From Sphingobacterium zeae (GTDB lineage Bacteria; Bacteroidota; Bacteroidia; Sphingobacteriales; Sphingobacteriaceae), in assembly GCF_030818895.1 (NCBI RefSeq), contig NZ_JAUTBA010000001.1, positions 930,001 through 994,000 of the forward strand: a DNA stretch of 64,000 nucleotides. The letters are read 5' to 3'. Within the stretch, counting starts at the first letter, position 1. Each line of letters begins with the position of its first letter. The notes beneath the pieces were generated by a model. The model searched no databases. It was not told the origin of the DNA and saw nothing but the letters and a program-made list of their open reading frames with translations. Below are positions 1-9,900 of the stretch, in pieces. A program made the position numbers and the translations under genes.

Positions 1-1
1 C

Positions 2-1549
2 ACGTTTTCAGGCCTGTTCTCCATAGAAAAAGGAGAAGCAAAGAGTTCACAGGAAGACGTTTGGAAAGACGATCCACTTGCAAACACCAATGGACAATTC
101 GGTACAGCGTTTGGAGCCGTGGATGGACGTACTGCCGCTTACGAGTCAGGCACGCTAGGTTATGTCGGTCGTATCAACTATCGGTTTGGAGAAAAGTATT
201 TGGCAGAGGTATTGTTTCGTTCGGACGCATCTACAAAATTTGCTCCAGAAAACTATTGGGCGAATTTTTATAACATCTCTGCAGGTTGGGTAATCAGTGA
301 AGAAGAGTTCTTTAAAGTTGATGGGGTAGATTTCTTAAAATTGAGATTTTCGCATGGAAAATTGGGCAGCGATAAAATTCCATTGTGGAGTTGGCTACAA
401 CGCTATAGCTATCAGACTGGTAAAGGTGCCGTATTTGGCGGGAATGCCGGGGCGACGACTGGTATGAAAATGGAGAAAAGCCCCAATCGCGACGCTACTT
501 GGAGTGCAGAGTATAAAAATAATGTTGGTATTGATGCTCGTTTTTTACGTAGCCGTCTATCGGCCACAATCGAAGGATTCTATTACAAAGGTCATGATGC
601 ATTGATCGAACGTACAGGTAATATTCCGATTACAGTTGGGGGATCAGTTGCTGCAGAAAATTTTGGGAGAGAGAATAATTATGGAATAGAGTTCGAATTA
701 GGCTGGCAAGATAAAGTTAATAATTTTAACTACGGCGTTAGTACACGTTTTTCTTGGTCCGATGGAAGGGTCATTCAGGGTAATTTCAATGATATTGATA
801 TGTTATATCCTTGGAAACCCAGACCTAATGCCTCTTCTGACCTTGGGGCTTGGGGATACGATTACTTAGGAATGTTTAAGACACAAGCAGATATTGATAA
901 CTATGTAAGTCAGTATAACATTACACAAGTATTTGATCAGTCTGTCGATAAATTAAGACCGGGAATGCTATATTATCGGGACGTGAGGGGGCCCCTTCAG
1001 TCAGATGGTACTTTCGCAGGGCCTGATGGTATCATTAACGATAATGACCTGATCCAGTTGGCTAAACGTAAGGATAATCATTATACATTAGGCACTACAT
1101 TAAGAATCGGTTATAAGGGATTTACGGCAGAGTCTGTTATTACAGGTTCGTTCGGAGGTTATTCGGAGATCACAGAGCGTAACAAGCTCAATAATGATAT
1201 TTCTCGTGTGTATACCAATCTTCCTGACATTTGGGGAAATGTATATGATCCTGTTTTAAATCCCACCGGTACTATGCCGAATCCGCAATGGTCCAGTATT
1301 TACAATCAGCCTTCCAGTTTCTGGACTGTTTCGGCCTTTCGCATGCGGATGGCAAGCTTTAATATAGGCTATAAGTTGCCTCAAAGAATGACGCAGTATT
1401 TGCGGGTATCGAACGCTAGAGTTTACTTAAGCGCAATGAATCCAATGTCTATCTATAATCCATATAGTTATAAAGATGGAAATGGATCGGCTTGGGATGT
1501 CTATCCGAATTTGAGGACATATTCTTTTGGTATTAACCTGACTTTATAA
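2..1549 (+). CDS. SusC-like TonB-dependent outer-membrane receptor, C-terminal part (5' end outside window)
   Basis: The reading frame is open from the first bases of the window, so this is the C-terminal ~515 residues of a longer protein; SusC proteins usually run to about 1000 residues, so the plug and carboxypeptidase-like N-terminus lie upstream. The visible part has the alternating aromatic/polar strands of a 22-strand TonB-dependent beta-barrel, with typical SusC phrases such as LGYVGRINYRF near the start and a final strand ending FGINLTL. It lies 7 bases before a SusD-like gene, the standard SusC-SusD arrangement. The pair forms an outer-membrane importer for oligosaccharides, here presumably pectin fragments given the enzymes downstream. 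The family assignment is secure; the substrate is inferred from context only. Confidence 0.93.
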   Translation, partial: TFSGLFSIEKGEAKSSQEDVWKDDPLANTNGQFGTAFGAVDGRTAAYESGTLGYVGRINYRFGEKYLAEVLFRSDASTKFAPENYWANFYNISAGWVISEEEFFKVDGVDFLKLRFSHGKLGSDKIPLWSWLQRYSYQTGKGAVFGGNAGATTGMKMEKSPNRDATWSAEYKNNVGIDARFLRSRLSATIEGFYYKGHDALIERTGNIPITVGGSVAAENFGRENNYGIEFELGWQDKVNNFNYGVSTRFSWSDGRVIQGNFNDIDMLYPWKPRPNASSDLGAWGYDYLGMFKTQADIDNYVSQYNITQVFDQSVDKLRPGMLYYRDVRGPLQSDGTFAGPDGIINDNDLIQLAKRKDNHYTLGTTLRIGYKGFTAESVITGSFGGYSEITERNKLNNDISRVYTNLPDIWGNVYDPVLNPTGTMPNPQWSSIYNQPSSFWTVSAFRMRMASFNIGYKLPQRMTQYLRVSNARVYLSAMNPMSIYNPYSYKDGNGSAWDVYPNLRTYSFGINLTL

Positions 1550-1556
1550 GATTACG

Positions 1557-3581
1557 ATGAGAAAGTTAACGATTTTAACGATGATGCTGGCTTGTTTAGC
1601 TTTGACAAATCAGAGCTGTAAGGACAAGTTTTTGGAGGATAAAAAAGACTTTACAGCAGTAAATGGCGATGACGTCTTTAAGGATCCGGTATTGGCTCAG
1701 GCGTATGTGGATTACGTCTACGGATTATTTTTGCCAGCAAATAATTCCCAGTCTTTTGTGGCTACAATGGACGCCGCGGAAAACGGTACCTATAATAATG
1801 TGTTCACGCAGACAACTGATGAATTAGCTGGCGAGACTGATTTTAATAAACAGTGGAATGCCATTTCTTTTATCAATAACCATGCAAATAAGTATTTTGG
1901 TCAACGGATGGGCGCCAACATTGCGAATAACGTGTGGACCCGAATGAAGGAAATTAACCTTTTTCTAAGCAAAATCGATCTTTATGGTATTGATGAGGCT
2001 ACCCGTAATAAGATGAAGGGGCAGCTCTATTTTTGGCGCGCCTTTCAATATTTTCAACTCGTCAGGATGTATGGCGGTGTTCCTTTAATATTAGAGCCGC
2101 AAGTGCCAATTGTAGGTAACAATGAAGCAAATTCTATTCCGCGTAGTGCTACATCAGAGTGTATTGCCCAGATTGTGAAGGATTTGGATTTAGCAAAAAG
2201 TCTGTTGCCAGGAAAGTGGGACGCTGGAAATTGGGGGCGGATTACTAGTGGCGCAGCAGCGGCTTTGAAAGGACGGGTTTTATTAACTTATGCCAGCCCA
2301 CAATTTAATCCAAACGATTCGCGAGATCGTTGGGAGGCAGCATATTCCGCAAATACTGAAGCCAAAACCTTATTAGAACAGAATGGCTTTGGGTTGTTTA
2401 GGACTGGGGGAGAGGCTAATGGTAAAGCCTGGGGAGACATGTTTTTGAAAGAAGTAGACAATCCTGAAGCAGTAATTGTTTATGGGTTTAATAATGCGGC
2501 AGCAACATCCACTGCTGTAAAGAATAATGGTTGGGAGCAAGCAATTCGCCCTAGAGAGCTTTCCGGTGCAGGATCGATTTCACCAACTAAGCAGATATTT
2601 GATGCATTTCCTATGCTGGATGGTAAAAATATTGATGATCCAACCTCTACCTATCCATACGACTCCAAGAAATTTTATAAAAACAGAGATCCGAGGTTTT
2701 CAAAAACTTTCGTATATAACGGGGCCTTATTTCCCTATGCAAATGGAACAAATTATCGCCAATGGACCTACTATTGGAAAAATGATAAGGGTGCGTATGT
2801 ATCTACGGAAACAAGAGGTTCGAACGCAAGTGGCATCTATTTGCGTAAAGGATCTGATCCTGCAGCGTCGGGTACATCAAATGCCGCAGCCGGATTTCAG
2901 CAAAGTGGTACAGACTACATGGAAATGCGCTTTGCTGAAGTGCTATTGAATTTAGCTGAATCCGCTATTGGTGCGGACAAATTGATGGAAGGTTTGAAAG
3001 GTATTACTGATATCAGGGCACGTGCAGGTTTGGAAAATAAGGATGGATCTTATGGTTTAAGTAGTATCAGCGGAGACCGAAATAAACTTTTCGGCGCAGT
3101 GCTTAATGAACGTAAATTAGAATTAGCGTATGAAGGTAAACGATTTTATGACCTTAGACGTTGGAAGCTTTTTGAAGAGGATTCACCTACCGCCCAACGT
3201 ATTGGTGTAAAACCATTAAATGGAACAAGAAGAACAGGCTTATTAATTACAGTGAAAAACAATGGCATGGATTATACCGGTGCTTCAGATCCGTTGGTTC
3301 GAAATGGCTCAAGTGTTCCTGTCGTTGAACGCCAACCATCAACTTATCCTGCTGGAATAGCTAACCAGGATCAATACCTCGATTACCTGTATGATAATTA
3401 TTTTGTAATTGCCGAAAAAGATGATTTAGATCCGACAAATATCCCCTGGAAATTTAGATGGTATACGGAATATTACTTCTTTGGATTAAATCAAACAATC
3501 TTGTCTACTTCACCTTATTTACAACAAACTACTGGTTGGGACAGCATGAATGGAGCAGGAACTTTTGATCCTTTAAAATAG
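1557..3581 (+). CDS. SusD/RagB-like surface glycan-binding lipoprotein
   Basis: This 674-residue protein begins with a lipoprotein signal peptide (hydrophobic core then a Cys at residue 21 in NQSCKD). The N-terminal half has the TPR-like helical layout of SusD proteins, with the conserved RGQLYFWRAFQYFQLVRMYGG-type region (seen from about residue 148) followed by GGVPLIL and later the NERKLELAYEGKRFYDLRRW block that is diagnostic for RagB/SusD. It would act as the lid of the upstream SusC barrel and bind oligosaccharides on the cell surface. It follows the SusC stop by 7 bases and is clearly co-transcribed. It is longer than the usual 500-600 residues because of an extended C-terminus. The bound glycan cannot be read from the sequence. 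Confidence 0.95.
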   Translation: MRKLTILTMMLACLALTNQSCKDKFLEDKKDFTAVNGDDVFKDPVLAQAYVDYVYGLFLPANNSQSFVATMDAAENGTYNNVFTQTTDELAGETDFNKQWNAISFINNHANKYFGQRMGANIANNVWTRMKEINLFLSKIDLYGIDEATRNKMKGQLYFWRAFQYFQLVRMYGGVPLILEPQVPIVGNNEANSIPRSATSECIAQIVKDLDLAKSLLPGKWDAGNWGRITSGAAAALKGRVLLTYASPQFNPNDSRDRWEAAYSANTEAKTLLEQNGFGLFRTGGEANGKAWGDMFLKEVDNPEAVIVYGFNNAAATSTAVKNNGWEQAIRPRELSGAGSISPTKQIFDAFPMLDGKNIDDPTSTYPYDSKKFYKNRDPRFSKTFVYNGALFPYANGTNYRQWTYYWKNDKGAYVSTETRGSNASGIYLRKGSDPAASGTSNAAAGFQQSGTDYMEMRFAEVLLNLAESAIGADKLMEGLKGITDIRARAGLENKDGSYGLSSISGDRNKLFGAVLNERKLELAYEGKRFYDLRRWKLFEEDSPTAQRIGVKPLNGTRRTGLLITVKNNGMDYTGASDPLVRNGSSVPVVERQPSTYPAGIANQDQYLDYLYDNYFVIAEKDDLDPTNIPWKFRWYTEYYFFGLNQTILSTSPYLQQTTGWDSMNGAGTFDPLK

Positions 3582-3600
3582 TTTCCCACATACAGAATCT

Positions 3601-3638
3601 AAAAGCAATGTATGCGTATTGTGACAGACATTGCTTTT
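3601..3638 (+). terminator. Inverted repeat after the SusD gene, possible weak terminator
   Basis: A perfect 11-bp inverted repeat, AAAAGCAATGT and ACATTGCTTTT, surrounds a 16-base loop 19 bases after the SusD stop. The right arm ends in four T, so it may act as a weak or partial terminator between SusCD and the enzyme genes, lowering rather than blocking read-through. The right arm overlaps the -33 element of the candidate promoter that follows. Confidence 0.5.
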
Positions 3639-3665
3639 GATAAATGTACAGTTGACATATATTTG
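3636..3665 (+). promoter_or_regulatory. Candidate Bacteroidota promoter for the enzyme operon
   Basis: TTTG at 3636-3639 and TATATTTG at 3658-3665 match the Bacteroidota -33 (TTTG) and -7 (TAnnTTTG) consensus, with an 18-base spacer, close to the usual 19-21. Transcription would start near 3672, giving a leader of about 30 bases before the ATG at 3701. It could drive the long enzyme run that follows. Confidence 0.55.
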
Positions 3666-3700
3666 AAATAGAAATTATAAACCCTACTAACTAGATAAAC

Positions 3701-5332
3701 ATGTTACATAAAATAACGCTAACAGCTTTGTTGAGCCTTTTCACATGCATTGCCTTTTGTCAATATCCCAAAATACCAGAAGACGTTAAGAAGTCTACAG
3801 ATGAACTAATGAAAAAAGCATATCAGCAATCTGACGAAGCATGGCAAAAAGCTTTACCTGTCATAGAAGAATACGCAAAACAAGGTAAACCTTATATTCC
3901 ATGGGCGGGACGACCGGACGATCTCCCACAAGCTAAGATTTTGGCTTTCCCGGAAGCGGAAGGTGGTGGTAAATTTACTTTTGGTGGTCGTGGCGGCCAG
4001 GTATATGTAGTGACTAGCTTAGAAGATAATGGTCCTGGTTCATTGCGGGAGGCCTGTGAAAAAGGTGGTCCTCGCATTATCGTATTTAACGTTTCTGGTA
4101 TCATCCGCCTAAAAACGCCATTGATTATTCGTGCGCCGTATGTGACTATCGCCGGACAATCTGCACCAGGTGATGGTGTCTGTGTGGCCGGTGAATCTGT
4201 TTGGATCAATACACACGATGTCCTGATCCGACATATGAGATTTAGACGGGGCGAAACTTACGTTGGCCGTCGGGATGACGCCATCGGTGGTAATCCTGTC
4301 GGAAATATTATGATCGACCACGTTTCGGCAAGCTGGGGCTTGGACGAAAATATGTCCATGTACCGCCACATGTATAATGATAGTACTGGAAAAGCAGAAG
4401 AAAAACGTGGTACTGTAAATATTACCATCCAAAATTCTATTTTCTCTGAAGCTTTAGATACATGGAACCATGCATTTGGTAGTACTTTAGGTGGTGAGAA
4501 CTGTACATTCATGCGCAATCTTTGGGCAAATAATGCGGCTCGTAACCCATCTATTGGGTGGAATGGTCTGTTCAATTTCTACAACAATGTTGTGTACAAT
4601 TGGGTACATCGATCAATTGATGGTGGAGACTATCAAGCGACATACAACATTGTTAACAATTACTTTAAACCAGGACCAGCGACACCTTTAAATCAGCCTG
4701 TAAGTTATCGCATTTTGAAGCCTGAATCGGGTAGAAGTAAATTGCCTTATGTCGTATTCGGCCGGGCGCATGTCAAAGGTAATATTGTAGAAGGAAACGA
4801 GAAAGTAACGGCTAACAACTGGGATGGTGGTGTGCAACTGGAAAATAAAAAAGGGGATGCGATGACTTATGCTGAAGCTCAGCCTTATTTCGCTGCAATG
4901 AGCGTTAAGGAACCATTCCCACATGCTAGTTTCCCGGTAATGACTGCGAAGGAAACTTATGGCTTTGTTCTCGAACATGCAGGAGCCACCTTGCCTAAAA
5001 GAGACCCTATCGACACACGGGTTGTTGGTGATGTGAAAAATGGTAAACCAGTCAAATTATTAAGCAATGTGAAATTGCCGGAAAAAGATTTTGAACATCG
5101 AAGATTACCAAAGGATTCGTACAAAATTGGTATTATTACCGACATATCTCAAGTTGGCGGATATCCAGTATATAAAGGTACACCGTACAAAGATTCGGAC
5201 AATGATGGTATTCCAGATACAGTTGAGAAAGAAATGGGGCTCAATCCAAATGATCCGAGTGATTCAGCGAAGATTACAGCATCAGGTTACGCGAACATCG
5301 AAATCTATCTGAATAAATTAGCTGCTAAATAA
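3701..5332 (+). CDS. Secreted pectate lyase, PL1-type, with C-terminal calcium-binding repeat (copy 1)
   Basis: This 543-residue protein has a Sec signal peptide (residues 1-20, ending AFCQ). After a short helical stretch (about 22-66) comes a right-handed beta-helix of the pectate lyase superfamily, with the conserved block AFPEAEGGG, GSLREAC and later DHVSASWGLDENMS, which occurs in the Bacteroidota PL1 group. The C-terminus has a thrombospondin-3-like calcium loop, DSDNDGIPDTVEKEMGLNP. PL1 enzymes cut alpha-1,4-galacturonan by beta-elimination with calcium, leaving unsaturated ends. It follows the candidate promoter directly and is 4 bases from a second copy of the same architecture. The exact PL1 subfamily and methyl-ester tolerance cannot be told from sequence alone. 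Confidence 0.88.
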   Translation: MLHKITLTALLSLFTCIAFCQYPKIPEDVKKSTDELMKKAYQQSDEAWQKALPVIEEYAKQGKPYIPWAGRPDDLPQAKILAFPEAEGGGKFTFGGRGGQVYVVTSLEDNGPGSLREACEKGGPRIIVFNVSGIIRLKTPLIIRAPYVTIAGQSAPGDGVCVAGESVWINTHDVLIRHMRFRRGETYVGRRDDAIGGNPVGNIMIDHVSASWGLDENMSMYRHMYNDSTGKAEEKRGTVNITIQNSIFSEALDTWNHAFGSTLGGENCTFMRNLWANNAARNPSIGWNGLFNFYNNVVYNWVHRSIDGGDYQATYNIVNNYFKPGPATPLNQPVSYRILKPESGRSKLPYVVFGRAHVKGNIVEGNEKVTANNWDGGVQLENKKGDAMTYAEAQPYFAAMSVKEPFPHASFPVMTAKETYGFVLEHAGATLPKRDPIDTRVVGDVKNGKPVKLLSNVKLPEKDFEHRRLPKDSYKIGIITDISQVGGYPVYKGTPYKDSDNDGIPDTVEKEMGLNPNDPSDSAKITASGYANIEIYLNKLAAK

Positions 5333-5336
5333 AGCT

Positions 5337-6971
5337 ATGACATCTTTACTGAATCGAAATACTGTGTTGCTATTCGGGCTAATAAGCCCCATAGCGGCAT
5401 TGGGCCAATATCCGGTTATTCCAGATTCCCTGAAAAGATTGGCTACAGAACGGGAAAATGCAGAAATCATACGCTCAGAAAAAGTCTGGGCAGAAGCACA
5501 AAAAATTATAAAGGAAGAAGGGAAGCCCTATATCCCTTGGGCTGCAAAACCGAGTGACTTACCGCAGGCAAAAATTAAAGCATTTCCTGGTGCTGAAGGT
5601 GGAGGCGCTTATACCGCTGGTGGACGGGAAGGAAAAGTTTTTGTCGTGACTAGTCTTGCGGACACTGGTCCTGGAACATTGAGAGAAGCCTGTGAGGCCG
5701 GTGGTTCCCGTATCGTTGTATTTAATGTTGCTGGTATTATTCAACTTGAAAAACCAATTGTTGTCAGAGCGCCTTATATTACGATTGCCGGACAGACAGC
5801 GCCAGGGGATGGGGTATGTGTGGCCGGAGAATCTTTTCTGATTGATACGCACGATGTCATTTTAAGGTTTTTACGTTTCCGCCGCGGTGAAACCGATGTA
5901 ACGAGACGTGATGATGCTGTAGGAGGTAATGTGGTTGGCAATATTATAATTGACCACGTATCCGCAAGCTGGGGTTTGGATGAAAATATGTCTATCTATC
6001 GACATGTATACGACCGTGAAGGTAAAAATCTCAAATTACCTACTGTCAATATTACGATCCAAAATTCTATTTTTTCTGAAGCATTAGATGCGTACAACCA
6101 CGCTTTCGGAAGTACAATAGGTGGTCTAAACAGTACCTTTATGCGTAACCTATGGGCATCAAATATCAGTCGGAATCCTTCCATAGGAATGTATGGTGAC
6201 TTTGGATTTGTTAATAATGTGATTTGGAACTGGTGGAATAGAAGTGCTGATGGCGGAGATAATAAATCCTTATTCAACTTTATCAATAATTACTATAAGC
6301 CGGGGCCAATTACACCCAAAGATAGGCCAATTGCGTACCGTATCTTAAAGCCAGAATCTGGAAGAGATAAAGCCTTTAAAGATCAGTATGGGAAAGTATA
6401 TGCACATGGAAATGTGGTAGAAGGTTTCCCAGAGGTCACTAAAAATAACTGGGCCGGAGGCATCCAGATTGAAGATCTACCGAATGTTGGTGATCGTGAA
6501 AAAGAAATCCGTGTGGATAAGGCGTTTCCAATGGTTCCTGTTACCACACTATCTGCTCAGGATGCTTACAACTATGTTCTTGAAAATGTAGGTGCATTTC
6601 TACCAAAACAGGACGCTGTTGATCAACGGATTATTAGGCAAGTGTCAGAGAATAAAGTGTATTATGATACAACAAAAGCCCAACATGGATTTGTGTCTGC
6701 ATATGTTAAACGACGCCTTCCAGAAGACTCCTACAAACAAGGGATTATATCCCATATTGCACAAGTAGGCGGATATCCGACTTATCAGGGGATGCCTTAC
6801 CAAGATTCGGACAACGATGGCATTCCAGATAATGTAGAAAAAAGTATGGGGTTGAATCCAAATGATCCAAGTGATTCTAGAAAGATAGCGAAAAACGGCT
6901 ACGCCAATATTGAGAATTATTTAAATGGGGTGGTTGCAATAGATGCCGTCGTGCCAAAAAATAAAAAATAA
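5337..6971 (+). CDS. Secreted pectate lyase, PL1-type (copy 2, tandem paralogue)
   Basis: This 544-residue protein is a tandem paralogue of the preceding gene, with the same layout: signal peptide (cleavage after about residue 23, ALGQ), short helical lead, beta-helix with AFPGAEGGG, GTLREACEAGG and DHVSASWGLDENMS, and a C-terminal DSDNDGIPDNVEKSMGLNP calcium loop. The two diverge mostly in surface loops between about residues 215 and 260 and after 350. It starts 4 bases after the first copy and ends 2 bases before the next gene. Tandem PL1 copies usually differ in preferred methylation or in endo versus exo action; which applies here cannot be seen. Cell location is periplasmic or extracellular. 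Confidence 0.88.
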   Translation: MTSLLNRNTVLLFGLISPIAALGQYPVIPDSLKRLATERENAEIIRSEKVWAEAQKIIKEEGKPYIPWAAKPSDLPQAKIKAFPGAEGGGAYTAGGREGKVFVVTSLADTGPGTLREACEAGGSRIVVFNVAGIIQLEKPIVVRAPYITIAGQTAPGDGVCVAGESFLIDTHDVILRFLRFRRGETDVTRRDDAVGGNVVGNIIIDHVSASWGLDENMSIYRHVYDREGKNLKLPTVNITIQNSIFSEALDAYNHAFGSTIGGLNSTFMRNLWASNISRNPSIGMYGDFGFVNNVIWNWWNRSADGGDNKSLFNFINNYYKPGPITPKDRPIAYRILKPESGRDKAFKDQYGKVYAHGNVVEGFPEVTKNNWAGGIQIEDLPNVGDREKEIRVDKAFPMVPVTTLSAQDAYNYVLENVGAFLPKQDAVDQRIIRQVSENKVYYDTTKAQHGFVSAYVKRRLPEDSYKQGIISHIAQVGGYPTYQGMPYQDSDNDGIPDNVEKSMGLNPNDPSDSRKIAKNGYANIENYLNGVVAIDAVVPKNKK

Positions 6972-6973
6972 TC

Positions 6974-9900
6974 ATGATAAAAAGAAGTTCGCTCTTTTCT
7001 TGTATCGCATTATATGCTTTCACCTGCATTGCTTATTTTGCACATGCACAAAAAATGAAGGCATATAGTCCTCTGGTATGGGATGAGGGCAAATTTGTGT
7101 ACCATGCAGATTCCTTAGGAAATCAGATCCCTGATTTTTCTTACGCGGGTTATAAAGGGGGCAACGAAGCTATTCCTACCGGACAGATTGCCGTGGTTGT
7201 TCCTCTAAAAACAGGTGATGCTACACAGCGTATTCAAGCTGCTATCAACTATGTGTCAATGCTACCGTTGGGTAAAGATGGGTTACGAGGAGTGGTGCTT
7301 TTACAAGCGGGAGTTTATTCTGTTTCCGGTTCTCTTAAAATAAGTGCCTCAGGTGTTATTCTGCGTGGTAGTGGTTTCACAACAAATGGAACTGTCATCA
7401 TTGGTGAAGGAACAACAAGAGAAACACTCATCCGTATTCTCGGAAAAGACGATATCACGTTTGCAAAAAAGACAAACGTAACAAGTACTTACGTCCCTGT
7501 CAACGCGCGGGTATTGGATATTGATCATGCAGCTTCCTATAAAGCTGGCGATAAAATTAGGATTACAAGACCTTCCACGCAAGATTGGATTAATCAGCTG
7601 GGTACTGATCATTTTGGTGGTGGCATTACTTCGCTAGGTTGGAAACCCGGGCAACGCGATGTTACTTGGGATAGAACGATTGTCGCAGTGAAAGGTAATG
7701 GTATCGAGATTGATGCACCAATCACAACAGCATTGGACAGACGCTATGGCCAAGCGACTGTTGAGCAATATAATTGGAAAGGAAGAATCGAAAATGTCGG
7801 TATAGAAAATATCACACTTAAATCTGCTTTCGATGCGAATAACCCGAAAGACGAAGACCATCGCTGGATGGCGATTACTATTGAAAATGCGGAAAATGTA
7901 TGGGTGCGTCGCATGCAGTTCCAGCATTTCGCAGGATCAGCCGTTTACGCTTTAGCAAGTACCCAAAAATTAACTGTTGAGGATTGTATTTCCCGGGACC
8001 CGGTTTCAGAAATTGGTGGACAACGAAGATATACTTTTTTTACAAAAGGGCAACAAACCTTGTTTCAAAGGCTTTATTCTGAGTACGGCTATCATGACTT
8101 CGCTGTAGGCTACCTGGCAGCAGGTCCAAATGCTTTTGTCCAATGTCAGGCTGTAGAGCCGTTTAGCTTTAGTGGCGGAATAGGCAGTTGGGCGTCGGGA
8201 GTTCTTTTTGATAATGCAGATATTGATGCACAGGCACTAAGCTATAAAAACAGAGGCCAAGATGGGCAAGGGGCAGGTTGGTCGGCTGCAAACTCAGTAT
8301 TTTGGCAATCAACAGCTGGACTTGTGGAATGTTACCAACCGCCGACGGCGCAAAACTGGGCTTTTGGTATCTGGTCCCAATTTCAAGGGAATGGCTATTG
8401 GGAGCAATCGAATGAATATATTAAACCCAAAAGCTTGTATTATGCCCAGTTACGGGAAAGAATTGGCCTAGCGGCTGATGAACGCGCAGTACTGTTGCCA
8501 GTGCTGACCGAAGCATCCAGTAGCCCTCCTGCCAGTGTTGCCATGGAGCTGACACGTCAGTCTGAAAATCCAATGACGAAACTGGTTGACTTTATTGCAG
8601 AAGCCGGTGATCGTTATCCCTTAAATACGACCGCAAATGTAAAAACCATCGATCAAATCGGCTATAAAGAGACTACTCCAGCAAAAAAACAAGCCGATAT
8701 GCGTGTCGAAAACGGTTGGTTGGTACGTGGTGATGAAATACTCGTAGGAGCCAAATCGGATGTTCCCTGGTGGAGTGGCAGCGCTCGACCGCATGGTGCT
8801 GAAAAAGCTAAACCACATATCACGCGCTATGTGCCTGGAGAGGTTGGCGCGGGGTTGACGGACGATCTTGAAGAGATGACGGATTCATTAAAAAAAGATA
8901 ATATTATCGCCATTGATCACAATTACGGACTTTGGTACGATCGGAGACGTGATGACCACGAGCGTATTCGTCGGATCAATGGGGAGGTGTGGCCTCCGTT
9001 TTATGAACTGCCATTTGCGCGTAGTGGCCAGGGCTTAGCTTATGACGGCTTGTCTAAGTATGATTTAACAAAGTACAACAAATTTTACTGGGCACGCTTG
9101 AAACAATATGCAGATCTAGCAGACCAAAAAGGTTTGGTATTGCTGCATCAAAATTATTTTCAACATAATATTATCGAAGCTGGTGCACATTACGCGGACT
9201 TCCCATGGCGTGCAGCTAATAATATCAATAATGTCGGATTTCCAGAACCGGTTCCTTATGCGGGTAATAAACGAATTTTCATGGCCGAACAGTTCTACGA
9301 TATCGATAACCCTGTTCGTCGTTCATTACACCGCGCATACATCCGTCAATGTTTAAATAATTTTAAAGACAACTCGGGCGTTATTCAGATGATTAGCGCC
9401 GAATATACCGGACCGTTGCATTTCGTTCAGTTTTGGATTGATGTGATCAAAGAATGGAAGGCTGAGACGGGTAAAAATCCAATGATTGGTTTAAGTGCTA
9501 CGAAAGACGTACAGGATGCTATTTTGGCGGATACCGAACGTGCCAAAGAAATCCAGGTCATTGATATCCGCTACTGGCACTACCAAGCCGACGGAAAGAC
9601 CTATGCGCCACAAGGAGGGCAAAATCTGGCACCGCGTCAACATGCACGCTTGTTGAAACCAAAGAAAACATCGATGGAGGCTGTTTATAAGGCCGTATCC
9701 GAATACCGTACAAGATATCCAGATAAAGCAGTATTATACTTTGCGGACAACTACCCAACGATGGCATGGGCCTCCTTTATGGCCGGTGGTTCTATGGCAA
9801 ACTTACCTAAGATAGGAAACAACGATTTCTACCGTGCAGCATCAGCGATGAAAGCAACAGAAATCAATGGCGCCTGGTTGCTAAAAGGTAGCCAAGGTCT

